From Propionibacteriaceae bacterium (GTDB lineage Bacteria > Actinomycetota > Actinomycetes > Propionibacteriales > Propionibacteriaceae): 6,185 nucleotides of DNA. Position numbers and translations under genes: made by a program. How positions within the stretch are numbered: position 1 is the first letter of the stretch; each line of letters opens with the position of its first letter. Below are positions 1 through 3,750 of the stretch, piece after piece. Where the stretch lies: positions 4,287 to 10,471 of the forward strand of contig DMIX01000015.1 of assembly GCA_003451975.1 (NCBI GenBank), given 5' to 3'. The notes under the pieces are model-generated. The model did not search any database. It worked only from the letters and a program-made list of their open reading frames with translations, and was not told the origin of the DNA.

Positions 1-306
1 GGACAGTCCCGTTACGATCCGCACCGGAAGATCCAGGATCCCCTCGGCCACGCCGTTGACGGCCACCTCCACCAGGTGCTCAGCGGCACGCACACCGTCA
101 AGGCCCGTCGTCAGCGCTTCCTCCCATGCCTCAGCGATACCGCCGAGGCCGGTTTCGATGGCGTTGGCGATACCGTCCAGGCCACCGAGGAGCTGACACG
201 TCGCGTCGCAGTCGCCCGACGGGTCATCGATAGCCGAAGCAGACGCTGCGCTGCCAGCGAGCAGCACCGCGACCGCCACCACGGCGACAATCAACGCACG
301 GCGCAC
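1..306 (-). CDS. Secreted phage protein, 5' part (possible adsorption/minor coat protein)
   Basis: The first 102 codons are present; the rest continues past the left edge. The GTG start is chosen because a GAGGAGG ribosome binding site lies at the right distance upstream. Residues 1-25 form a clear signal peptide: RR near the start, a Val/Ala/Leu core, and an Ala-Ser-Ala cleavage site before IDD. The mature protein begins with a close Cys pair (C33, C37). It then becomes helical and carries three GL(D/G)G(I/V) repeats at about residues 42, 53 and 68, suggesting packed amphipathic helices. It follows the coat gene and its hairpin, the slot held by gene III (adsorption) in Ff phages. Function is inferred from position only; it could equally be another exported phage protein. 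Confidence 0.7.
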   Translation of the reverse strand, partial: MRRALIVAVVAVAVLLAGSAASASAIDDPSGDCDATCQLLGGLDGIANAIETGLGGIAEAWEEALTTGLDGVRAAEHLVEVAVNGVAEGILDLPVRIVTGLS

Positions 307-347
307 GCGATCCTCCTCGTGTGTTGTCCAATCGGAAGCTCGGAGCC

Positions 348-375
348 GTCCCGGCTGCCCCTTCACAGCCGGGGC
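348..375 (-). terminator. Hairpin downstream of the coat gene, candidate terminator
   Basis: A perfect 8-bp inverted repeat, CCCGGCTG and CAGCCGGG, encloses an 8-base loop; one mismatch and two more pairs extend it outward. It sits 16 bases past the coat stop codon, in an 84-base gap before the next gene, which has its own strong ribosome binding site. No U tract follows, which is common for actinobacterial terminators. Ff phages have a terminator at the same place, between the coat gene VIII and gene III, limiting expression of the minor protein. Confidence 0.5.
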
Positions 376-390
376 GACCCTCAGCCGCCG

Positions 391-534
391 TCAGTGCACG
401 AAGCTCTTGACGAGGTTCCACCCGAAGTGGAGACCGAAAACGCTGATCGCCAGCCCGATGGCAATCGGGGCAATGTCACCAAAGGTGGTGCCCAGAGTGC
501 CCACCGCGGTGGTCATGATCGCGGAAACGTCCAT
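391..534 (-). CDS. Candidate phage major coat protein (47 aa)
   Basis: The ATG start follows GAGGGGG at a spacing of six bases. The product has the build of a filamentous-phage major coat subunit. Its N-terminal half is mildly acidic and amphipathic, rich in Ala, Thr and Gly (D2, D20). A hydrophobic helix covers about residues 21-38 (IAPIAIGLAISVFGLHFG). The short C-terminal tail carries a Lys (K43) that could face the DNA. There is no cleavable signal peptide, unlike pVIII of Ff, so the subunit would have to insert directly. It is the last gene of the tightly packed string of small genes and is followed by a candidate terminator, matching the arrangement around gene VIII. The nearby 29-38 residue proteins are alternatives for the coat role, but this one is the longest and has the best ribosome binding site. 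Confidence 0.6.
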   Translation of the reverse strand: MDVSAIMTTAVGTLGTTFGDIAPIAIGLAISVFGLHFGWNLVKSFVH

Positions 535-537
535 TTT

Positions 538-627
538 TCACCCCCTCACACCGCTCAGCAGAGCCCGCACGAAGCCGAGCATCAGCCCGAGTCCCGCCGC
601 AGCTCCAACAACCTCGATCCACGTCAC
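538..627 (-). CDS. Tiny hydrophobic phage protein (29 aa), pVII/pIX-like
   Basis: A GTG start overlaps the upstream stop by four bases (GTGA), with a G-rich ribosome binding site five bases before it. The protein starts VTWIEVVGAAAG, has one membrane helix and ends in a basic tail (RALLSGVRG). Its stop lies inside the ribosome binding region of the coat gene, leaving only three bases before the coat ATG. Size, single helix with acidic residue in front and basic residues behind, and position just before the coat gene match the end-cap proteins pVII and pIX of Ff phages. Its C-terminus resembles that of the preceding 30-residue protein, so the pair may have come from a duplication. Confidence 0.6.
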   Translation of the reverse strand: MTWIEVVGAAAGLGLMLGFVRALLSGVRG

Positions 628-716
628 TGCGCCCCCCGGGCCAACAGCGCGCGGATTGCCTCCCAGACAGCGCCGACGGCAGCCATACCGACCAGGACAC
701 CCGCCAACGCCTCCAT
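624..716 (-). CDS. Tiny hydrophobic phage protein (30 aa), pVII/pIX-like
   Basis: The ATG shares one base with the upstream stop (TGATG), and GGGAGG lies nine bases ahead. The protein starts MEALAGVLVGMAAVG, forms one membrane helix and ends IRALLARGAQ, so it has an acidic N-terminus and a basic C-terminal side. It overlaps the next gene by four bases. These features suit a minor virion protein at a filament tip. Homology cannot be judged by eye for a protein this short; the assignment rests on size, topology and gene order. Confidence 0.6.
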   Translation of the reverse strand: MEALAGVLVGMAAVGAVWEAIRALLARGAQ

Positions 717-817
717 CAGTGCCGACCTCCCAGCACAGCACCGGCGAACAGCCCCAGCAGCGCCAGGGCCGCGACGAGGCCCGCCCCGGCCACAGCAACC
801 GCCCACCAGCTGATCAT
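716..817 (-). CDS. Small hydrophobic phage membrane protein (33 aa)
   Basis: The start overlaps the upstream stop by four bases (ATGA), implying translational coupling. The product is almost entirely one hydrophobic helix (from about residue 4 to 30: SWWAVAVAGAGLVAALALL onward), with only RH near the end as charge. A GTG nine bases further upstream (giving VEPM at the N-terminus) is a possible alternative start. Likely a minor coat or assembly protein of the putative inovirus; the particular role is unknown. Confidence 0.55.
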   Translation of the reverse strand: MISWWAVAVAGAGLVAALALLGLFAGAVLGGRH

Positions 818-930
818 CGGCTCCACCACCGATCCGCCACCGCAACCGCCGCACCGACCAACAGCGCGGCGACAACCACCAGCAGACCCGCCACACCAAG
901 CCCCCACAGAACCGCCTCATACCACTCCAT
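814..930 (-). CDS. Small hydrophobic phage membrane protein (38 aa)
   Basis: The ATG lies seven bases after the stop of the upstream four-cysteine protein, with GAAGGGA about ten bases before it. The sequence begins MEWYEAVLWGLGVAG, with two acidic residues, continues as a single Val/Leu/Ala membrane helix (about 11-31) and ends with the basic aromatic tail ADRWWSR. This acidic-hydrophobic-basic layout is typical of inovirus virion proteins, and it is a second candidate for a coat subunit. It overlaps the next gene by four bases. Confidence 0.6.
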   Translation of the reverse strand: MEWYEAVLWGLGVAGLLVVVAALLVGAAVAVADRWWSR

Positions 931-937
931 CAACGGG

Positions 938-1468
938 TCATCCCTTCGTCAGTGCCAGCCCGGCCACTATCGAGGCCATCAGCACGACCAGGACGCCGGA
1001 CGCCAGCAGCGCCCAGGCCTCCACGTTGGTCCAGGTGTGCGGATCGTCCGGCTCGGTGACCGAGGGCGAAGAAGACGAGCCAGGGTCCAGCCCATCCGAC
1101 GGCGAAGAAGACGCCGACGGGAGCCCAGACTCCGAGGGCGACGGTGACGGCGAGCCAGCCGACGGCGTAGACGACGGGGTGGGCGCCGACAACGAACAGG
1201 GGAAGAAGTAGCCAACCCCGTTGACGGTCGTGGACAAGCACCAGCCGCCGTCGGGAACCGCCAGCGTCGTGCACAGAACGAAGCTCGGATCGGTCCGAGG
1301 CAGCGCGCTGTACACCAGGCTGCAGTACGCCAGAGAATCCGGCTCGCTCGCCGTCGCCGACGGGTTCGGCGACGGGGTAACCACCGCCCACGCCATCGAG
1401 CCGCCCGCCAGCCACAGCAGCACCGCGAGCACTGCCCCCGCGACCGGGATAGGCCTGATCCACCACAT
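938..1468 (-). CDS. Secreted four-cysteine protein with Pro/Ser linker and C-terminal anchor (176 aa), candidate adsorption protein
   Basis: The ATG shares one base with the upstream stop (TGATG); GTG one codon earlier is an alternative. Residues 1-28 are a signal peptide ending Ala-Trp-Ala. Residues about 45-92 form a small domain with four cysteines (C49, C66, C77, C91), enough for two disulfides. Residues about 93-141 are a Pro/Ser-rich linker with repeats such as PSPSPSES, mixed with acidic residues. Residues about 152-172 are a membrane helix followed by a Lys. Signal, folded head, flexible linker and C-terminal anchor is the general plan of the adsorption protein pIII of filamentous phages, where the anchor stays in the inner membrane until virion release. 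This one would be short for pIII. A host-modifying membrane protein is the other possibility. Confidence 0.7.
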   Translation of the reverse strand: MWWIRPIPVAGAVLAVLLWLAGGSMAWAVVTPSPNPSATASEPDSLAYCSLVYSALPRTDPSFVLCTTLAVPDGGWCLSTTVNGVGYFFPCSLSAPTPSSTPSAGSPSPSPSESGLPSASSSPSDGLDPGSSSSPSVTEPDDPHTWTNVEAWALLASGVLVVLMASIVAGLALTKG

Positions 1469-1686
1469 CACACCCCCAACGGCAACGCGGGTTCGCGATC
1501 CGCGTCGTAGTCCACCAGGCAATCCACAGCCTCGCCGCGACTACGGAAGTAGTCGCGGAAGGACCGATCCGGCGGCATCGCCCACCAGGTGCCGCCCCGA
1601 CTCGAGTCCACCGCCTTGCCGACCGTGCCGACTAGACGATCGCCATCCATCACCCGCCACGCAGACGGGAGCAGCCGCTGCCGCAT
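1468..1686 (-). CDS. Conserved-looking phage protein of unknown function (72 aa)
   Basis: The ATG is two bases after the stop of the ssDNA-binding candidate; the frame extends further upstream but only through that gene. There is no strong ribosome binding site, so translation is probably coupled. The protein is soluble and mixed in charge, with a Trp-rich, probably beta-sheet front half (WRVMDGDRLVGTVG, then GGTWWAMPPD). A helical stretch follows (RSFRDYFRSRGEAVDCLVDY), then a short acidic and Pro/Leu tail. No signal peptide or membrane helix is seen. I do not recognise the family. A role with the ssDNA-binding protein in replication or packaging is a guess from position only. Confidence 0.62.
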   Translation of the reverse strand: MRQRLLPSAWRVMDGDRLVGTVGKAVDSSRGGTWWAMPPDRSFRDYFRSRGEAVDCLVDYDADREPALPLGV

Positions 1687-1688
1687 GA

Positions 1689-2030
1689 TCAGCTCGCAGC
1701 CCGAGCAGGGGCAGCCGCCGCCGCGACGCCCACCAGCGCAGCCGCCATCTCCGGCGTGAAGACCTTCACCACCGACGCGTCGACCGGCGCGCCCAGAGTG
1801 AGTTGCGGGCGACGCTGGTACTCGCTCACCGCCAGGACCGAGGCCGTCACAACTTCGCCCCGCTTGGGTGGAGTTCCGTAGTCGTCGCTGAGTTGGCATT
1901 CGATTGCCTGTTGACCGTCGAAGATCGTCCAGCGGTCAATCGTGCCGCCGCGAACCTCACCGGTGTCCCGGTCGGTCTTGCTCCAATCACGGTGAGTCTC
2001 ACCGGTGCAGATTCCATGAATCACCAACAT
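1689..2030 (-). CDS. Candidate single-stranded-DNA-binding protein of filamentous-phage type (113 aa)
   Basis: The ATG is chosen because GAGGAGG lies seven bases upstream; a GTG at 2054 in the same frame lies upstream of that site and is less likely. The first 90 residues look like a small beta barrel: alternating hydrophobic strands (LVIHGICTG, RWTIFDGQQAIECQL, GEVVTASVLAVSEY, PQLTLG) separated by charged loops with many Asp, Arg and Lys. The last 20 residues are Ala-rich and flexible. In filamentous phages the first gene of the structural operon is usually gene V, whose OB-fold dimer coats the single-stranded genome before export. Position, size and predicted fold match; no diagnostic sequence motif can be named, so this is an inference. 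Confidence 0.58.
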   Translation of the reverse strand: MLVIHGICTGETHRDWSKTDRDTGEVRGGTIDRWTIFDGQQAIECQLSDDYGTPPKRGEVVTASVLAVSEYQRRPQLTLGAPVDASVVKVFTPEMAAALVGVAAAAAPARAAS

Positions 2031-2075
2031 GTCATAACCTCCTCGCGCGGTCACTCGCCGTCGCGTCTCAGGCTC

Positions 2076-2104
2076 AGTATGGCACGCCCTGAGAAGTATT
2101 TGAC
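2076..2104 (-). promoter_or_regulatory. Candidate promoter of the phage structural operon
   Basis: On the minus strand CATACT (2081-2076) could be a -10 box, preceded by TG one base upstream (extended -10). GTCAAA (2104-2099) lies 17 bases further up as a weak -35. Transcription would begin near 2069, giving a leader of about 40 bases containing GAGGAGG before the ATG at 2030. Confidence 0.3.
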
Positions 2105-2113
2105 ATAGGTATC

Positions 2114-2136
2114 AAGGGCCGCGCCCTTCGGGCACG
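2114..2136. repeat. Two competing hairpins sharing GCCC
   Basis: AAGGGC and GCCCTT form a perfect 6-bp stem around CGC. The same GCCC can instead pair with GGGC downstream around TTC, with two further pairs beyond a mismatch. The two folds exclude each other. Confidence 0.4.
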
Positions 2137-2171
2137 TCCAGGCGGCCGCCTCCCGGTCCGCTGAACGAGGG

Positions 2172-2194
2172 TTTGCGCTGGATCCCAGCGCAAA
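2172..2194. repeat. Perfect 10-bp hairpin with 3-base loop
   Basis: TTTGCGCTGG and CCAGCGCAAA are exact inverted repeats separated by ATC. It is the strongest stem in the window. It has no T tract on either side, so a simple terminator is less likely than an origin or packaging structure of a single-stranded phage genome. Confidence 0.6.
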
Positions 2195-2240
2195 AGACAG
2201 GGGCCACGACGGAGGCGGGGGAGGGAGCTGCCGGAAGGTA

Positions 2241-2273
2241 TGAGCAGGCCGCTGCACGCTCAGCAAGTGCTCA
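2241..2273. repeat. Interrupted hairpin
   Basis: TGAGCA pairs with TGCTCA, and inside it GCTG pairs with CAGC around a 6-base loop, leaving a small internal loop between the stems. Confidence 0.35.
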
Positions 2274-2383
2274 CCCGGACGGACTGAGGGCCAAGCGGTC
2301 ACCGGCTCCTCAACGCCGCCGCACCCTGCCTGGACAGGCTCGCTGACGGGGCCGGTTGGGAGACAGAGCGCGTGACCGAGCAC

Positions 2384-2398
2384 GCCGACGCGGTCGGC
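2384..2398. repeat. Short perfect hairpin
   Basis: GCCGAC and GTCGGC pair exactly around GCG; CGA and TCG outside can add three pairs after a 4-base bulge. Confidence 0.35.
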
Positions 2399-2474
2399 TC
2401 GCACCAAGGTTGACATTGCATCGAGCTGCTTTAACGCCCGTGCGGTCAGCGGTGAATTAATTTTCAGGCTTAGT

Positions 2475-2497
2475 TTGTCAGTGACATGCCCTGACAA
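2475..2497. promoter_or_regulatory. Palindrome TTGTCAG-N9-CTGACAA, candidate operator
   Basis: Seven-base perfect arms flank nine bases, and a second small palindrome (GTCAGTGAC) overlaps the left arm. It sits beside an A+T-rich patch in otherwise GC-rich DNA. This looks like a dimeric repressor or initiator binding site; hairpin formation is an alternative. Confidence 0.4.
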
Positions 2498-2509
2498 GGG
2501 GTGCAATCA

Positions 2510-2541
2510 GCGCCGGCGGAGGCTCTCCAGGTAGCCGGCGC
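2510..2541. repeat. Large bulged hairpin (candidate packaging signal or terminator)
   Basis: GCGCCGGC and GCCGGCGC form an 8-bp GC stem. Inside it GGAG pairs with CTCC around a 3-base loop, and five unpaired bases (AGGTA) form a bulge, giving 12 pairs in all. It lies 15 bases past the stop of the truncated minus-strand frame, so it could end that transcript, though no U tract follows. A long bulged hairpin is also the form of filamentous-phage packaging signals. Confidence 0.45.
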
Positions 2542-2556
2542 AGCCGTGCTGATGAA

Positions 2557-2832
2557 TTATTGAATCGACGTCCATGCCGAGCGGCGATATTCAGCAAGCG
2601 ACAGCTGGACGTCCCAGGGCATGGCGGAGCGGCAGTGGTCGCTCACGACGCCGAAGCCCAGATCGCGCAGGAACGGAAGAATTGCCCCGGGTTCCGGACC
2701 GTGCTGAGTGACTAGGGCTTGAAGATTTTCGTGGAGCCGCAGGTCACGCCAGGCGACCCGTGGGAGCCAGGCGACACGCTCTGGTGGGCCAATCGGATCC
2801 GGGTGGTCAGCGCCCTTTTGACATAATGTACC
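2557..2832 (-). pseudogene. 5'-truncated reading frame ending at the dif core (91 codons)
   Basis: The frame runs from the dif core to a TAA and encodes a plausible soluble, helical protein: GPPERVAWLPRVAWRDLRL, then a segment ending ILPFLRDLGFGVVSDHCRSA and MPWDVQLSLAEYRR. Composition and third-position GC look coding. There is no ATG, GTG or TTG in the first 60 codons, and the in-frame stop upstream (TAA, 2835-2833) lies in the XerC arm of dif. So the 5' end appears to have been cut at the recombination site: either its start is at the other end of the prophage and is rejoined in the circular phage, or it is a remnant. The family is not recognised. A chance open frame is possible. Confidence 0.38.
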
Positions 2833-2843
2833 TTATCGGCTCA
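2816..2843 (-). other. dif-like XerC/XerD recombination site, probable prophage attachment junction
   Basis: On the minus strand the site reads XerC arm TGAGCCGATAA, centre GGTACA, XerD arm TTATGTCAAAA, the standard 11-6-11 layout. The XerD arm matches E. coli dif (TTATGTTAAAT) at 9 of 11 positions. The inner XerC arm GCCGATAA, the bases ACATTATGTCAA and the 28-bp length fit the actinobacterial dif consensus as I remember it. The phage-like genes lie on the XerD side, the host-like genes on the XerC side. In a bacterial chromosome dif resolves dimers at the terminus; here it probably also served as attB for the inovirus. A second copy should lie beyond the left edge. Confidence 0.8.
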
Positions 2844-2872
2844 CTTCTGATCCGCTGAAAGACGCGTTTGTG

Positions 2873-2915
2873 AACCGCTCCCGATGCTCTGTGGTGCTGC
2901 GGGGCGTCAGCGGTT
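2873..2915 (-). terminator. Possible terminator of the Flp pilin gene
   Basis: AACCGCT (2873-2879) pairs with AGCGGTT (2909-2915), extended inward by CCCG with CGGG around a 16-base loop with a 5-base bulge. It overlaps the pilin stop codon and has no U tract. Confidence 0.28.
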
Positions 2916-3059
2916 GGTGAAGAAGTCTGTGACCGGTTGGAACAACGCCAGGGTCTGGCCACCGAGCGCAGTCACAGCGACGACGATGATTGCCGCAATG
3001 CCTGCGATCAAAATGGCGTATTCGGCGCTGGTTGCGCCGCGATCGGACCGAGAAAGCAT
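2907..3059 (-). CDS. Flp-type (type IVb) pilin, 50 aa
   Basis: This is a very short prepilin. The basic leader MLSRSDRG ends in the Gly cut by a TadV/PilD-type prepilin peptidase. The mature protein starts ATSAEY with the Glu5-Tyr6 pair diagnostic of Flp pilins, followed by a hydrophobic helix (AILIAGIAAIIVVAVTALGG) and a short tail ending in FFTNR. Mature length would be 42 residues. Flp pilins are assembled by the Tad machinery into thin adhesive fibres; in actinobacteria related genes often sit beside tadA/B/C. None are in the window, so this is an orphan pilin whose secretion genes must be elsewhere. The frame extends upstream, but this ATG gives the correct leader. It is transcribed divergently from the gene at 3141. 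TAGAGT at 3072-3067, seven bases before the ATG, could be a -10 box for a nearly leaderless transcript. Confidence 0.88.
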   Translation of the reverse strand: MLSRSDRGATSAEYAILIAGIAAIIVVAVTALGGQTLALFQPVTDFFTNR

Positions 3060-3128
3060 GAATGTGACTCTAAGGGAAACGGTGTCGATTGCGCTGTCCC
3101 CCGTTGGAGCTACCGCTGCTCGAACAGC

Positions 3129-3134
3129 TACATT
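3129..3134 (+). promoter_or_regulatory. Candidate -10 box for a leaderless transcript
   Basis: TACATT fits the actinobacterial TANNNT pattern and ends six bases before the ATG at 3141, so transcription would start at or next to the start codon. No ribosome binding site precedes that ATG, which fits leaderless translation. TTGGAG at 3104-3109 is a possible but distant (19-base spacer) -35. Confidence 0.4.
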
Positions 3135-3140
3135 GGCGCC

Positions 3141-3743
3141 ATGAAAGCAGCGCCCGTCGGCCGGATTCTGCGATGGTGGCCCTGGGCTGTGCTCGCCCTG
3201 GTGGCGGCGCTGGTGGTGGGCCTGGGTGGTTTCAATCAACGAAGTGACCGAAATGTGGTTGCGGCTCCGGGTGAAGAACTCAATTCGCAGGACCTGGTTT
3301 TCACCCTGTCGCAGGCCACCGCGCAACATGTGACCAGTCCGTATGCCGATCCGTATTGGGAAATCGTGCTGCTGGGCACGGTGCGTAATCCGCATGACGA
3401 AGATCTGGTGCCGATCTCTGGTGAGTACGGGCATTTCGCACTGAAGGATCCCGGCAGCGGTGAGGTCGAGGTGTGGAATGGCGCTGGGCTCAGTCTGGAC
3501 GGCGACCCGCTGCGAACCTCCGTCCCACCCGGCAACGGAACCATGGCGATGTCGGTTCCGGTGACGTTCGCCGATGCCTATGCCCCCGGCCCGGAGATTC
3601 TGGTGGCCGTGGCGCAGATGGAATACACCGACAATGTGGTGCTCGGACTAGACGGTGGGCAACGCCATTGGAATATCGACAGCACGGTACCGCCGTGGCT
3701 GGTGACCTTACCGGTGACTGAACTGCCCGAACGACGCGGCTGA
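3141..3743 (+). CDS. Membrane-anchored extracytoplasmic protein (200 aa)
   Basis: The frame is open further upstream, but this ATG is chosen because it yields a proper N-terminal anchor and sits behind a TANNNT box. Residues 1-13 are basic (K2, R8, R11), and about 14-31 form a membrane helix (PWAVLALVAALVVGLGGF) without a convincing cleavage site. Residues about 35-200 form an exported beta-rich domain with strand-like segments (DLVFTLSQATAQHV, WEIVLLGTVRNPHDEDL, EILVAVAQMEY). The pattern of a strand followed by a long-range 'V-x-N-x-x-x' turn recalls the Ig-like/DUF4352 type of envelope domain, but the family is not certain. It converges with the two-gene operon on the other strand, leaving only seven bases between stops, and shares a general architecture with both of those products. 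Confidence 0.85.
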   Translation: MKAAPVGRILRWWPWAVLALVAALVVGLGGFNQRSDRNVVAAPGEELNSQDLVFTLSQATAQHVTSPYADPYWEIVLLGTVRNPHDEDLVPISGEYGHFALKDPGSGEVEVWNGAGLSLDGDPLRTSVPPGNGTMAMSVPVTFADAYAPGPEILVAVAQMEYTDNVVLGLDGGQRHWNIDSTVPPWLVTLPVTELPERRG

Positions 3744-3750
3744 GTGGCGT

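Larger units (their letters stand above)
2055..2556. other. Hairpin-rich non-coding region, candidate phage intergenic region (origins, packaging signal)
   Basis: About 500 bases without a convincing gene. It contains at least five inverted repeats able to fold in single-stranded DNA: 2114-2136, 2172-2194, 2241-2273, 2384-2398 and 2510-2541. It also has an A+T-rich patch around 2452-2480, next to a palindrome at 2475-2497. Ff phages have an intergenic region of about this size with several hairpins that hold the packaging signal and the origins for both strands. Which hairpin here does what cannot be told from sequence alone. Confidence 0.45.
1..2843 (-). mobile_element. Partial filamentous-phage-like (inovirus) prophage, right end at dif
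   Basis: Seen: eight or nine consecutive minus-strand genes with 1- to 4-base overlaps or tiny gaps. Four encode single-helix proteins of 29-38 residues and one a 47-residue coat-like protein. Two carry signal peptides. Upstream is a hairpin-rich non-coding region, and the block ends at a dif-like site. Known: filamentous phages have small genomes with a compact ssDNA-binding / minor coat / major coat / adsorption gene order, a hairpin-rich intergenic region, and often integrate at dif by host XerC/XerD. Inference: this is the structural half of an actinobacterial inovirus. The assembly ATPase and the replication initiator are not in the window, so the identification rests on architecture, not on a hallmark gene. 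The left boundary is beyond position 1. Confidence 0.68.

Noticed and set aside
76..1147. Long plus-strand frames (76-813 and 407-1147)
   Set aside because: They are antisense to the minus-strand small genes, rich in Arg/Pro/His/Ser as expected from shadow frames in GC-rich DNA, and have no ribosome binding sites.
1468..1899. 143-residue version of the 72-residue protein
   Set aside because: The added N-terminal part is an Arg/Gly-rich shadow of the upstream gene; the ATG two bases after that gene's stop is the natural start.
1689..2054. GTG start at 2054 for the ssDNA-binding candidate
   Set aside because: The strong GAGGAGG site lies between this GTG and the ATG at 2030, at ideal spacing for the latter.
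2051..2506. 151-codon minus-strand frame covering most of the intergenic region
   Set aside because: Low-complexity, Pro-rich product with no fold-like pattern; it runs through five hairpins, the operator-like palindrome and a candidate promoter, and lacks a ribosome binding site.
2818..2846. TTGACA at 2818-2823 as a promoter -35 box
   Set aside because: No -10 box at a suitable distance, and the bases are fully explained by the XerD arm of dif.
2907..3434. 175-residue form of the pilin
   Set aside because: The N-terminal extension is antisense to the gene at 3141 and would destroy the short prepilin leader.
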